NCBI RefSeq assembly: GCF_004135585.1
Contig: NZ_CP035501.1
Location: 2,427,501 to 2,491,500, forward strand
DNA length: 64,000 nt
Direction of reading: 5' to 3'
Source of the DNA: Sphingosinicella sp. BN140058
Lineage (GTDB): Bacteria > Pseudomonadota > Alphaproteobacteria > Sphingomonadales > Sphingomonadaceae
Both the position numbers and the translations under genes were made by a program. Shown here one piece after another: positions 8,768 through 17,677 of this stretch. The number at the start of each line of letters is the position of its first letter. Within the stretch, counting starts at the first letter, position 1. The notes beneath the pieces were generated by a model. The model was not told where the DNA came from. It searched no databases and saw only the letters and a list, made by a program, of their open reading frames with translations.

Positions 8768-9256
8768 GTGACGATTTTCAGCAGACAGGCGCAGTGCGCC
8801 GCTGCTCTCTCGGCAATGTTGGCGAGCGAAGCTGTTGCCTCGATCCCTCCTGCCTTGCCGATCAAGATCGTCTCCGAAGATCGGCGAGTCGAGGCGCTCT
8901 CTCGGGCTGCCGTCGAGATGCTGAGCGCTTACGACAATTTCTTCCGGCGCGAGATTCCCATCAGCGCTGCCGAGCTTCGCGCGTGTGGATTGTCGGACAA
9001 TGCGTGCCTCCGCGCAGCACTGGCCCGCGCCGCCGCCGGCAACCAGCCGGTTCTGATCCTTGCCCAAAGCGCTGGCGGAAACGACGTCGTCTGGACCTGT
9101 GTCGGCGGCGGCACCACGGCACACAATCCTGCGGCGCAGCGCCTGACGATCGATTTTTCCGCTGCGATTTTCGGCCGGCCTGAGCTTCGAAGCGCCTTGC
9201 AGACGAAGATGCTGGCCTGCATCTTCGCTGCTGCCGACGAGGAGAGCGCCCCTTGA
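8768..9256 (+). CDS. Hypothetical exported protein
   Basis: 162 residues, not recognised. Codon use is like that of the neighbouring real genes (strong G/C in third position). The first 30 residues (MTIFSRQAQ, then an Ala/Ser-rich run ending ASEAVAS) could be a weak signal peptide. Four cysteines occur in the mature part. The start is uncertain: the GTG at 8768 follows a GGGGGC stretch, while an ATG at 8816 would shorten it by 16 residues. It lies between gloB (divergent) and gloA (convergent). Confidence 0.55.
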   Translation: MTIFSRQAQCAAALSAMLASEAVASIPPALPIKIVSEDRRVEALSRAAVEMLSAYDNFFRREIPISAAELRACGLSDNACLRAALARAAAGNQPVLILAQSAGGNDVVWTCVGGGTTAHNPAAQRLTIDFSAAIFGRPELRSALQTKMLACIFAAADEESAP

Positions 9257-9280
9257 CGGCTCGGCCTTGTTTCGCTTGCC

Positions 9281-9697
9281 TTACCAGTGGCCGGTGTTCG
9301 GCATCGATGCCCAGGGTTCCTCCGGCGGCTTCGGATCGCCGGCCTGGAGGAGCTCGATCGAGATATTGTCGGGCGTGCGGACGAACGCCATGTGGCCGTC
9401 CCGCGGCGGACGGTTGATCACCACGCCATTGTCGATGAGCCGCTGGCAGGTCTCGTAGATATCGTCGACGCGGTAGGCGAGGTGGCCGAAGTTGCGGCCT
9501 TCGCCATATCCTTTCTCGTCCCAATTGTGGGTGAGCTCGACCTGCGCCTGTTCGTCGCCCGGCGCGGCGAGGAAGATCAGGCTGAACCGGCCTTTCTCAT
9601 TGTCCATCCGGCGGATCTGCCGGAGCCCGAGCAGCTCGAAAAAGCGGATCGTCGCCTCCGGATCGGAAACGCGGATCATCGTGTGCAGATATTTCAT
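9281..9697 (-). CDS. gloA: Lactoylglutathione lyase (glyoxalase I)
   Basis: 138-residue vicinal-oxygen-chelate enzyme that converts the methylglyoxal-glutathione hemithioacetal to S-lactoylglutathione. The four metal ligands are all in place: His5 in YLHTMIRV, Glu54 in QVELTHNW, His72 in FGHLAYRV and Glu115 in ISIELLQ. The open frame is much longer upstream, but the family N-terminus begins at the ATG at 9697, which follows a GAAAGGAC ribosome site. The length matches short bacterial Ni-type GloA. Confidence 0.94.
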   Translation of the reverse strand: MKYLHTMIRVSDPEATIRFFELLGLRQIRRMDNEKGRFSLIFLAAPGDEQAQVELTHNWDEKGYGEGRNFGHLAYRVDDIYETCQRLIDNGVVINRPPRDGHMAFVRTPDNISIELLQAGDPKPPEEPWASMPNTGHW

Positions 9698-9755
9698 GAT
9701 CGTCCTTTCACGCCGGATATGGCGAAAGGCGCGGACCGATTCCAGCGCACGGCGA

Positions 9756-10064
9756 TCATCTGCGCTCGGGTGGGATCTCGCAAATGCGCGCGCTGAAGGC
9801 GGCGACATCTTCCGCGGAGAAAGCGAGGCTGCGGCGCTTCTCGGACGGCGGCTGATGGTGCCGCGAGATGCCGGGGCGCCATTCGCGGGCCGGCCTGATC
9901 GGACGCGGCGCGAAGCCGCCCCCGCAATTCGGACAGACATTGTCGATCGCCGCGACGCACGCTTCGCAGTACGTGCATTCGTAGGTGCAGATGAAGGCGT
10001 TGGTTGCGTCGGGCGGCAGATCGCCGTCGCAGCGTTCGCAATTGGGTCTCAGTTCCAGTGCCAC
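9756..10064 (-). CDS. DUF1272 zinc-ribbon protein
   Basis: 102-residue protein whose first half is a DUF1272 domain: MALELRPNCERC, CTYECTYCEAC and NVCPNCGG provide about eight cysteines for metal binding. Function is unknown for the family. The C-terminal 35 residues are basic and probably disordered. It lies 42 bases downstream of the Nudix hydrolase gene and 58 bases upstream of gloA on the same strand, so these three may form one transcript. Confidence 0.85.
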   Translation of the reverse strand: MALELRPNCERCDGDLPPDATNAFICTYECTYCEACVAAIDNVCPNCGGGFAPRPIRPAREWRPGISRHHQPPSEKRRSLAFSAEDVAAFSARICEIPPERR

Positions 10065-10106
10065 CTACGATCTCCTTCCCGGTGATTGGCGTTCCCGCGC
10101 CTTCCC

Positions 10107-10691
10107 TCAGTCGCGGAATAGCGTCAGTGCGGCATGCTGGACCAGCATGATCGTCTTGCCGTCGCATATGCGGCCATCGTCGACCATCGCCAGCGCCTCG
10201 TCGATGTCCACTTCGAGGACATCGATGTCCTCGCCTTCGGCGGCGCTGCCGCCGCCTGCGCTCACCCGGTCCTTGGGCGCATATTCGGCGACGAAGAAAT
10301 AGAGCTTCTCGGTCACCGAGCCGGGGCTCATATAAGCTTCGAAGACTTGCCGGACGGCACCGATCGCGAAGCCGGTCTCTTCCGCCACCTCGGCCCGGAT
10401 CGCCTCGGCGGGATCGCGCGCATCGAGCAGTCCGGCCGGCGCCTCGATCAACAGATCGTCATAGCCGTTGACGAAGGCAGGGAAGCGGAACTGCCGCACC
10501 AGGAGGATCGTCCGTCTCGCCGGATCGAACAGCAGGATGACCGCGCCGTTGCCGCGATCATAGGTCTCTCGAGTCTGCTCTTGCCACCTCCCATCCGAAC
10601 GCAGGAACGAGAAGCGGCTCTTCTTCAAGATGTACCAATTGTCGGACAGCAGGGTGACGTCGTGTATCCGTACGCGTTCAGAGATGCTCAT
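10107..10691 (-). CDS. Nudix hydrolase, NudK/GDP-mannose pyrophosphatase type
   Basis: 194-residue Nudix hydrolase. The Nudix box is in the region APAGLLDARDPAEAIRAEV followed by AEETGF; the REUxEExGU core appears as RAEVAEETGF, as in the NudK/ADP-ribose pyrophosphatase branch. The N-terminal LSDNWYILKK and the QTRETYDRGN block are typical of GDP-mannose pyrophosphatase NudK, which splits GDP-mannose to GMP and mannose-1-phosphate. The exact substrate cannot be told from sequence. It is followed closely by DUF1272 and preceded by the EamA exporter. Confidence 0.85.
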   Translation of the reverse strand: MSISERVRIHDVTLLSDNWYILKKSRFSFLRSDGRWQEQTRETYDRGNGAVILLFDPARRTILLVRQFRFPAFVNGYDDLLIEAPAGLLDARDPAEAIRAEVAEETGFAIGAVRQVFEAYMSPGSVTEKLYFFVAEYAPKDRVSAGGGSAAEGEDIDVLEVDIDEALAMVDDGRICDGKTIMLVQHAALTLFRD

Positions 10692-10712
10692 GCCGGTCCT
10701 TGATCAAACGGG

Positions 10713-11579
10713 TCAGGCGAAGCGGCGGGCGCCGGCGACGCAGGGAAGGATTGCGAGGGCGGCCAGCAAGGTCGGCCAGCCGATCGCCTCCCGCAGCAGC
10801 AGCGCGCTCAAGGTGAAGCCCGCCAGCGGCTGCAGCAATTGCAATTGGCCGACCTTGGTCGTCCCGCCGAGCGCAAGCCCGCGATACCAGAAGACGAAGC
10901 CGATCAGCATCGAGAAGAGGGAGACGTAGCCAAGGCCGATCCATGCGGAGGGAGCTATGCCGGAGAGAGTCGCCGGCCACAGCCAGAGTGCGACCAGCAA
11001 CATCGCCGGCGACGAAAGCACCAGTGCCCAGCAGATAACCTGAACGCCGCCCAGGTCACGAGCGAGCGCCGCACCTTCGGCATAACCGAGCCCGCACAGG
11101 AGGATCGCGGCAAGCATCAGCCAGTCGCCGGAATGATCGCCACCCGCCGCCGCCCCGTTCAGCAGCGCGAAGCTGCCGACCACGGCGGCCCCGGCCACGG
11201 CGAACAGCCAGAACGGGAGACGGGGGCGCTCGCCGCCGCGAAGAATCGCGCCGCCGGCCGTGGCGATCGGCAGCAGGCCGGTGAACAGAATGGCACGCGC
11301 CGAAGGCATGTGAGTCAGCGCGAGCGCCGAGAACAAGGGGAAGGCGAGCACCACGCACGTCGCGACCAGGCACAGACTGCGGACCTTGGGCCAGGTCAGC
11401 CGCTGCCGCTCACCCGCGAGCAGCAGCACGATCGCGGCGAGCGTTGCCAGCAGCGCGCGCGCCGCCGTCAGGAAGATCGGCTCGAAACCCGCCACCGCCG
11501 CGCGCGTCGCGGGAAGGGATCCGCTGAAGATCAGGATGCCGATGAGGCCGAGCGCCATGCCGTGTTGTTGCCGTGTCAT
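10713..11579 (-). CDS. EamA/DMT-family exporter
   Basis: 288-residue inner-membrane protein with ten predicted transmembrane helices in two EamA repeats (about residues 8-135 and 150-285). The drug/metabolite transporter superfamily exports small metabolites, often amino acids. It is divergent from a MocR/PdxR-type regulator with 68 bases between them, a pairing in which the regulator normally controls the exporter. Its start codon is preceded not by a ribosome site but by a 7-bp hairpin ending three bases before the ATG. The Nudix gene follows by 21 bases. Confidence 0.87.
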   Translation of the reverse strand: MTRQQHGMALGLIGILIFSGSLPATRAAVAGFEPIFLTAARALLATLAAIVLLLAGERQRLTWPKVRSLCLVATCVVLAFPLFSALALTHMPSARAILFTGLLPIATAGGAILRGGERPRLPFWLFAVAGAAVVGSFALLNGAAAGGDHSGDWLMLAAILLCGLGYAEGAALARDLGGVQVICWALVLSSPAMLLVALWLWPATLSGIAPSAWIGLGYVSLFSMLIGFVFWYRGLALGGTTKVGQLQLLQPLAGFTLSALLLREAIGWPTLLAALAILPCVAGARRFA

Positions 11580-11582
11580 GAA

Positions 11583-11607
11583 GGGCGGTGTCTGGGAAGG
11601 ACCGCCC
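11583..11607 (-). promoter_or_regulatory. Leader hairpin directly before the exporter start codon
   Basis: Read on the minus strand, GGGCGGT, an 11-base loop and ACCGCCC form a perfect 7-bp stem that ends three bases before the exporter ATG (11579). No Shine-Dalgarno sequence is visible outside it, so it may occlude ribosome entry or mark a nearly leaderless start. Role inferred. Confidence 0.3.
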
Positions 11608-11624
11608 GCTGGCCAGACACGATC

Positions 11625-11645
11625 CAGTACGATAGAGCTGAACTG
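11625..11645. promoter_or_regulatory. Candidate MocR operator between exporter and regulator
   Basis: CAGT, 13 bases, ACTG: a short dyad in the 68-base intergenic region, adjoining the regulator start at 11648. MocR/PdxR proteins bind the shared intergenic region of divergent gene pairs; which bases are used here is not known. Confidence 0.25.
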
Positions 11646-11647
11646 TC

Positions 11648-13051
11648 ATGGTCAGAACTCCGGTACGCACGACGAGCAAGGTCGCGCAGGTGATGGACGT
11701 CATCCGCCACCGGGTGGAGCGCCGCCAGCTCACGCCCGGCGCCCGCATCCCCTCCGTGCGCGCGATGGCCGAGACTCTGACCGTTTCCAAATCGACCGTG
11801 GTGGAAGCCTATGATCGGCTCGCGGCCGAAGGGCTGGTCGAGGGGCGGCCGGGATCGGGCTTCTACGTCGCCGCGCCGCTCGCACCGTTGAGGCTGTTGC
11901 CGGCCGATTCGCAGACCGACCCGACGGTCGATCCCTTGTGGACGATGCGGCAGTCCTTGCGGCCGTCCGGAACCGGGCTGCGTCCGGGCTGCGGCTGGCT
12001 TCCCGAAAGCTGGATGCCGGAAGATGCGCTGCGGCGGGCCCTGCGCACGCTCGCGCGTGACGGCAGGGCCGCGACCTTGCTGGAATATGGCTCGCCACAG
12101 GGCGACGAGACGCTGCGCACGCTGATCGCCCGCCGCATGGCGGACCAGGGCGTCGAGGCTGGGCCGGATCAGGTGTTGTTGACCGATTCCGGGTCGCACG
12201 CGATCGATTTGATCTGCCGCTTCCTGCTGGAAAGCGGCGACACCGTGCTGGTCGACGATCCCTGCTATTTCAACTTCCACACCGTTTTGCGCGCGCATCG
12301 TGCGAAGGTTGTCGGCGTGCCCTATACGCCCACCGGACCCGATCTGACGGCGTTCCGGACCGCGGTCGAGGCACAGCGGCCCCGGCTCTACATCACCAAT
12401 GCAGCGCTTCATAACCCCACCGGGGCCACCCTCTCGGCGGCGGCCGCGCATCGCATCCTCAAGATCGCCGAAGCGCACGACATGGTCGTCGTCGAGGACG
12501 ACATCTTCGGCGATTTCGAAGCCGAGCCGGCACCCCGTCTCGCCGCCTTCGATGGGCTCGACCGGGTGATCCGCATCGGCAGCTTTTCGAAGACCCTGTC
12601 TGCCTCGGTGCGCTGCGGTCATATCGCGGCGCGGAGCGACTGGATCGCCGGGCTCACCGATTTGCGGCTCGCGACCGGCATGGCGTCGAGCCCGCTCGCC
12701 GCCGCCTTGCTGGTCTCCGTCCTGACGGACGGAAGCTATCGCCGCCATGTCGAGCGCGTCCGCGCGCAGCTGGCGCGCCGCCGCGGACCGGTGCTCGATC
12801 GTCTTGGCGCGCTCGGCATCGACGCCTGGCACGTGCCCAGCGCCGGCATGTTCCTGTGGTGTCGACTGCCCCCGGGCTGCGACTCCGCAGACGTCGCGCG
12901 CATTGCGCTCGCCGAAGACGTCGTACTGGCACCGGGAAATGCGTTCAGCGTCGGCGGCGGCGCCGCCGACTTCATGCGCTTCAACATCTCCCAGATGGAC
13001 GATCGCAGGATCGACGGTGTCCTGGCGGAGGCAGTGGCACGGTTGCGCTGA
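11648..13051 (+). CDS. MocR/PdxR-family regulator (GntR DNA-binding domain + aminotransferase domain)
   Basis: 467-residue PLP-dependent transcription factor. Residues about 10-75 are a GntR winged helix (RIPSVRAMAE, SKSTVVEAYDRL, GLVEGRPGSGFYV). Residues about 110-465 have the fold type I aminotransferase domain, with the PLP lysine at 315 in GSFSKTL and NPTGAT, VVEDDIFGDF and other substrate-site blocks in place. Such proteins sense PLP or an amino-compound adduct. The divergent EamA exporter is the likely target. The cognate ligand cannot be deduced. Confidence 0.93.
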   Translation: MVRTPVRTTSKVAQVMDVIRHRVERRQLTPGARIPSVRAMAETLTVSKSTVVEAYDRLAAEGLVEGRPGSGFYVAAPLAPLRLLPADSQTDPTVDPLWTMRQSLRPSGTGLRPGCGWLPESWMPEDALRRALRTLARDGRAATLLEYGSPQGDETLRTLIARRMADQGVEAGPDQVLLTDSGSHAIDLICRFLLESGDTVLVDDPCYFNFHTVLRAHRAKVVGVPYTPTGPDLTAFRTAVEAQRPRLYITNAALHNPTGATLSAAAAHRILKIAEAHDMVVVEDDIFGDFEAEPAPRLAAFDGLDRVIRIGSFSKTLSASVRCGHIAARSDWIAGLTDLRLATGMASSPLAAALLVSVLTDGSYRRHVERVRAQLARRRGPVLDRLGALGIDAWHVPSAGMFLWCRLPPGCDSADVARIALAEDVVLAPGNAFSVGGGAADFMRFNISQMDDRRIDGVLAEAVARLR

Positions 13052-13161
13052 TGGCGTCGATGCAGCTTTCATCGGCTATGCTCGGAGAAGATCCCCAGGC
13101 AATCTTAAATCTGTTGTTAACCAAGCACGTTTAGCCCTGCTCCGTCACAGGCGGGGATCAG

Positions 13162-14427
13162 ATGCGCGAGCTTTCGACACCGGAAATCAAGACCATGGTC
13201 GCGGAGGGGCGCGTGCTCCAGGTGTCCATCGTCATGCCGTGCCTCAACGAATCGGAGTGCCTGGAGCATTGTATCCTCAATGCACGGGCCGCTTTGGCCG
13301 AGATCGACAGGCGCTTTGGCCTCGCCGGCGAGATCGTGATCGCCGATAATGGCTCCACCGACGGCAGCCAGGCGCTGGCGACAAGGCTTGGCGCGCGAGT
13401 CGTGGCGGTTGCCGCGCGCGGCTATGGCGCGGCCCTGATCGGCGGCGCCGAAGCTGCGTTCGGCCGCTATATTTTGATGGGGGATGCCGACGGGAGCTAC
13501 GATTTCACCGATGGCGTGGCGATGATCGGCTGTCTTCACGCCGGCGCCGATCTCTGCATGGGCTCGCGCTTCCGCGGTGGCATCGCGCCGGGCGCGATGC
13601 CGTGGAAGAACCGCCACATCGGCAATCCGGTGCTGACCGGGTTGCTCAATATCCTGTTCCGTTCGGGCATCGGCGACGCGCATTGTGGATTGAGGGCGAT
13701 CCGCAAGGAGTCGTTCCTGGCGCTGAAGCTGACCGGCACCGGCATGGAATTCGCCAGTGAAATGGTGATCAAGGCCGCCCTGCTCGGCCTTCGGATCGAC
13801 GAGGTGCCGGCGAAGCTGCTCGTCGACAAACGCAGCCGTGCGCCGCATCTGCGGCCCTGGCGCGACGGCTGGCGGCACCTGCGCTACCTGTTCATGCTGA
13901 GCCCCACCTGGCTGTTTGCGGCGCCTGCGATCCTTGCCGTCGTAATTGCCGCGATCGTGCTTGGCGGAGCGGCGCTCGGCCAATCTGGAGCGATTCCGTT
14001 GTTGTTCGGCTCGGCCTGGACAATGCTTGCCGGGGGGCTCCTGGGATTGGGACACCTCGGCCTCATCATGGCGCTCGCCAGCCATATTCACGGGGTCCGT
14101 TCGGGGTTTCGTCGCCGCCGGCCCTTTCTCACGCGGGCGGCGAACGTCCTCAATCTCGAGACGATGCTGATCACCGGAGCCGCGCTCGCCTTGCTTGGCG
14201 CAATCGGTCTGGGAAGCATCGCCGCACTTTGGAGCGCAGAGGGCTTCACGCCTCTCGACAACACCCTGCCTCTGGTACTCGCAGTAGTCTCCCTCGTGAT
14301 CGGCTGTCAGACGATCCTCGGCGGGTTCCTGCTCGCGGTGGTCGGCGGCAACGAAGCCGCTTTCCTGAAGCCGGAGCCAGCCGTGCTCCCTACCAAGCTG
14401 GAGATCCTGCGTGACCGCGCCGCTTAG
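13162..14427 (+). CDS. GT2-family glycosyltransferase with C-terminal membrane domain (DPM1/DPG-synthase-like)
   Basis: 421 residues. The N-terminal GT-A domain (about 20-240) has VSIVMPCLNESE, IADNGSTDGS and the metal-binding LMGDADGSYDF (DAD), the pattern of polyprenyl-phosphate sugar synthases. About four transmembrane helices follow (about 245-410). It probably transfers a sugar from a nucleotide donor to undecaprenyl phosphate at the inner membrane. It heads a tight four-gene operon: its 3' end overlaps the oxidoreductase gene by 17 bases. Confidence 0.9.
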   Translation: MRELSTPEIKTMVAEGRVLQVSIVMPCLNESECLEHCILNARAALAEIDRRFGLAGEIVIADNGSTDGSQALATRLGARVVAVAARGYGAALIGGAEAAFGRYILMGDADGSYDFTDGVAMIGCLHAGADLCMGSRFRGGIAPGAMPWKNRHIGNPVLTGLLNILFRSGIGDAHCGLRAIRKESFLALKLTGTGMEFASEMVIKAALLGLRIDEVPAKLLVDKRSRAPHLRPWRDGWRHLRYLFMLSPTWLFAAPAILAVVIAAIVLGGAALGQSGAIPLLFGSAWTMLAGGLLGLGHLGLIMALASHIHGVRSGFRRRRPFLTRAANVLNLETMLITGAALALLGAIGLGSIAALWSAEGFTPLDNTLPLVLAVVSLVIGCQTILGGFLLAVVGGNEAAFLKPEPAVLPTKLEILRDRAA

Positions 14428-15463
14428 AACCGCCGCAGTCGGCCTAGGATGGGTTACCCAGGCGCGACACATCCCGGCAATGCGGCGCAATCCGCGGTAC
14501 GAACTGATCGGTGTCGTCGACCGTGCGCCGGGCCGCGCCAAGGCACTGGCGAGCAAGCTCGGCTGCCCAAATCATGCCGAAACCGGCGACCTTTCGGCAG
14601 TCTCCTGGCTCGACCAGGTGGATGCGATCACGGTCGGCACCGCGCCGATGACCCATCATGACGTCGTGTGCCAGGCACTGCGCCTCGGCAAGCATGTGAT
14701 CACTGAAAAGCCATTCGCGGCGAGCGTCGCGGAGGGCGAAGGGATGGTTCGTGTGGCGGAGCAGAACGACCGTCAGCTCGCTGTCGTTCACAACTTTCAG
14801 TTTGCTCGATCGACGCGAAGGCTGCTTGCAGAGCTCGAATCCGGGCGGCTTGGGGCGGTGATGGGGCTGAGTGCAATCCAGCTCGGCAATCCCGGACGGC
14901 GTCTGCCGACCTGGTATGAAGAGCTCCCGCTCGGGCTGTTCTACGACGAGAGTCCGCACCTGCTTTACCTTCTTCGGCGGCTTGCCGGAGGGCTCTCGCT
15001 GGCAAAGGCGGTGACGGTGCCAAGCACGCGTGGCCTCAACACACCAGCGCGGATCGATGCGTGGTTCCGAGCCCCCGACGCAGCGTATCCGATCACGCTC
15101 AGCTGTAACTTCGAAAGCCCCGTGTCCGAATGGCATCTGCTCGTTTTCGGCGAGAAGCGGCTGGCCATCGTTGATGTCTTTCGGGACATCTATCTGTCCC
15201 TTCCAAACGACGGAAACCATGACACGCGCACCGTATTGCGGACCAGCGTTGCCGCAAGCGCGCAGCATTGGATCCAGCACGTCACCAGCGGCATTCCGCA
15301 TCTCACCGGGCGCCTGCTCTACGGAAACGATCAGGTGTTCGATCGCTTTGCCCGCGCGGCGACCGGCGAACCGTCGGCGCTGGAGCCGATCTCGGCGGCC
15401 GCAGGTCTCGACGTCCTGAAGCTTCAGCATGCGATCATCGACAACCAGGAAATCGTCGCGTGA
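14411..15463 (+). CDS. Gfo/Idh/MocA-family NAD(P)-dependent sugar oxidoreductase
   Basis: 350 residues. The N-terminal Rossmann fold starts AAVGLGWVTQARHIPA and the family motif ITEKPFA (catalytic lysine) is at about residues 96-102; the C-terminal half is the usual alpha/beta substrate domain. Such enzymes oxidise or reduce sugar rings, often nucleotide sugars. The start is a GTG at 14411 inside the end of the GT2 gene, so the two are translationally coupled. Placement between two glycosyltransferases suggests a sugar-modifying step; the substrate is unknown. Confidence 0.88.
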   Translation: MTAPLRTAAVGLGWVTQARHIPAMRRNPRYELIGVVDRAPGRAKALASKLGCPNHAETGDLSAVSWLDQVDAITVGTAPMTHHDVVCQALRLGKHVITEKPFAASVAEGEGMVRVAEQNDRQLAVVHNFQFARSTRRLLAELESGRLGAVMGLSAIQLGNPGRRLPTWYEELPLGLFYDESPHLLYLLRRLAGGLSLAKAVTVPSTRGLNTPARIDAWFRAPDAAYPITLSCNFESPVSEWHLLVFGEKRLAIVDVFRDIYLSLPNDGNHDTRTVLRTSVAASAQHWIQHVTSGIPHLTGRLLYGNDQVFDRFARAATGEPSALEPISAAAGLDVLKLQHAIIDNQEIVA

Positions 15464-15473
15464 GCCGGTTCCC

Positions 15474-16637
15474 ATGAGATTGCTGATGGTCACGCACTTT
15501 TTCGAGAGCCATCGCGGCGGCATCGAAATCGTCGCCGGCAAGCTGGCACGCGAACTCATGCGCCGCGGTCACTCGGTGACGTGGGCGGCCGCGGACGTCG
15601 ATACGCCTCCCGGTCCCGAGGTCGCGGCCGCCGTGCCGCTGCGGACATTCAACCTCATCGAGCGCCTGAGCGGACTGCCGATGCCGATACCCAGCCCGGG
15701 TGCGCTACGTCGGTTGGCCCGCGCCGTCACGGAGTCCGAGGTCGTCATCGTTCATGACGCACTTTATGCGACGTCGATTGCGGCGCTGCTCATCGCCAAG
15801 CTGAAGGGCCGGCCGGTCGTGATCACCCAGCATATTGGAAGGATCCCGTTTTCCAGCCGTTTCCTCGCCACGTTGATGCAGATTGCGGACCGCGTTGCGA
15901 CCCGGCCGATGCTTGCCGCGGCGGAGCAGGTCGTCTTCATCAGCGAGACCATCGCGGGACAATATCGGCAAGTCCGCTTCCGCCGGCCGCCGATACTCGC
16001 CTTCAACGGCGTCGACACGGACCGCTTCGCGCCGGCGCATGTCGATGAACGGGCGGCGGCGCGTGCCCGTTTCGGCTTCTCGCCAGATGAGCCAGTGCTC
16101 TTGTTCGTCGGCCGCTTCGTCGAGAAGAAGGGGCTGGCGGTGCTTCGCGAAATCGCCTTGGCGCGGCCCGACCTCGGTTTCGCGCTCGCCGGCTGGGGCC
16201 CGATCGATCCGTGCACGTGGGCGCTCCCCAACGTTCGCGTGTTCGGTGGTTTGGCCGGAGAGGATCTGGCAGCCTTGTACCGAGCCGCGGATGCCTTGAT
16301 GCTGCCGAGCGTTGGGGAAGGCTTTCCCCTGGTCGTCCAGGAAGCTCTGGCATCCGATCTTCCAATTCTGTGCGGGTCCGAGACGGCCACGGCCCACGCT
16401 GCGGCGGCCTCCCTTCTCGCCAGCGAATCTGTCGATCTCGGCGATCCCGGCGGCACCGCCGCGCGCTTTGTCGCGAAGCTCGATCCCTTGCTTTCGGAGC
16501 CTCGTGACGGGCGGCGGAGCAGGTTCGCGCGCAATCATTATTCGTGGGACTCAACCGGCGGCACCTACGATCGGATCGTTCGCGCTCTGAGCCGCGTGAC
16601 CGGCCTAGGACGGGAAAGCTCGATAGGCACCGCCTGA
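15474..16637 (+). CDS. GT4-family glycosyltransferase
   Basis: 387-residue GT-B glycosyltransferase. The N-terminal MVTHFFESHRGGIEIVAGKLA is the acceptor-side glycine-rich loop; NGVDTDRF, LLFVGRFVEKKG and the E-x7-E block in GEGFPLVVQEALA mark the donor side of family GT4. It should add a sugar to a lipid-linked intermediate in the cytosol. The ATG at 15474 is chosen because the conserved N-terminus starts there; the frame also runs 15 codons upstream. Its stop overlaps the next start (ATGA). Confidence 0.9.
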   Translation: MRLLMVTHFFESHRGGIEIVAGKLARELMRRGHSVTWAAADVDTPPGPEVAAAVPLRTFNLIERLSGLPMPIPSPGALRRLARAVTESEVVIVHDALYATSIAALLIAKLKGRPVVITQHIGRIPFSSRFLATLMQIADRVATRPMLAAAEQVVFISETIAGQYRQVRFRRPPILAFNGVDTDRFAPAHVDERAAARARFGFSPDEPVLLFVGRFVEKKGLAVLREIALARPDLGFALAGWGPIDPCTWALPNVRVFGGLAGEDLAALYRAADALMLPSVGEGFPLVVQEALASDLPILCGSETATAHAAAASLLASESVDLGDPGGTAARFVAKLDPLLSEPRDGRRSRFARNHYSWDSTGGTYDRIVRALSRVTGLGRESSIGTA

Positions 16638-17605
16638 TGCGCCTCCGTTCATGGCTTCTGTCGATCCTGGCAGCGTCGATCGCAACCGCGCTGATCGCGG
16701 CCATGGTGCGGTCGGCCGGCTTCACGGCGTCTGATTTCACATCGCTGCTGTTCCAGGTGCGTCCCCTGCCGCTGCTCCTGTTCGGGATTGCCACGAGCCT
16801 GCATATCCTTCTTGCCGCCGAGAAATGGCGTCTCGTCCAGGCCCGCCTGGAGTTGCGGCTGCCGGGGCGGCGGGAGGCTTTCGCATTCAGCGCCATCGGC
16901 ACCGCACTCGGCCAATTGCTGCCGATCCCCGTGGCGAGTGCGGCCTCGCGCGCCCTTGGTAATCGACTTGTTGGCGAAGCCAGCGCCCGCAGCGGTGCAA
17001 TTGCGTCCGTCTGGGAACAGTTGTTTGATCTCGGCGTGATGACCCTTTTGCTTCCGGCTTCGGTGTTTGCGTTGATCACCGGCTCGGCGTCCTTGTTCGC
17101 TGCGCTTGGTATCCCGGCCTTGATCCTCGGTGGCATCCTTGTCACGCTCGCCAGTCGCTGCTTGCAACTTGTACGGAGTGTTCCGCTGGCGTTCGTTCGA
17201 CGGGCTGCCGACACGCTCGGCGAGTCAAATCTGCTCGATCGAACCCTATCCATGCGGTTGTATTTGCTGTCACTGTGCCGTTTCGTGACGCTTTGGGCGA
17301 TGTGCCTTGCACTCAACTGGATGCTCGAATGGCCCGCGCCGTCGCTCGCATTCGCGATCGGCCTTCCTGTAGTCGTTTTGGGGTCGGTGCTGACGATGCT
17401 GCCCGGCGGTCTCGGCGCCAGCGAGTGGAGCTACGTCACGACGATGACCACTTTTGGTACCCCGCTGCCACAGGCCGTTTCCTGGGCGTTCGCCAACCGA
17501 CTCTGGAACACGCAAGTTTCGCTGCTGATCGGTGCCGTGGCCATGGTGCTGATTCTTCGCCGGCCGCATCTGCCTCGTTCCGCGCGAGTCTCCTGCTCGC
17601 ATTAG
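16637..17605 (+). CDS. Flippase-like membrane protein (lysylphosphatidylglycerol synthase TM domain family)
   Basis: 322-residue integral membrane protein with about eight helices. The motif LPGGLGASEWS near the C-terminus is the signature of the LPG-synthase transmembrane/UPF0104 superfamily, whose members act as lipid flippases or accompany glycosyltransferases. The ATG overlaps the stop of the GT4 gene (ATGA), confirming it as the last gene of this operon. It may translocate the lipid-linked sugar made by its neighbours; that is inference from context. Confidence 0.82.
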   Translation: MRLRSWLLSILAASIATALIAAMVRSAGFTASDFTSLLFQVRPLPLLLFGIATSLHILLAAEKWRLVQARLELRLPGRREAFAFSAIGTALGQLLPIPVASAASRALGNRLVGEASARSGAIASVWEQLFDLGVMTLLLPASVFALITGSASLFAALGIPALILGGILVTLASRCLQLVRSVPLAFVRRAADTLGESNLLDRTLSMRLYLLSLCRFVTLWAMCLALNWMLEWPAPSLAFAIGLPVVVLGSVLTMLPGGLGASEWSYVTTMTTFGTPLPQAVSWAFANRLWNTQVSLLIGAVAMVLILRRPHLPRSARVSCSH

Positions 17606-17677
17606 ACGCGGTTGCGTCGCTGACGCAGCTGATAGCGAGTCGAGAGCCGGCTCCATCGAGGAATGGGCGGCTTTGCT

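Noticed and set aside
13105..13122. CtrA-like site TTAA-N8-TTAACC upstream of the GT2 gene
   Set aside because: The full CtrA motif needs a seven-base spacer; this has eight. One half-site alone is too common to report as a feature.
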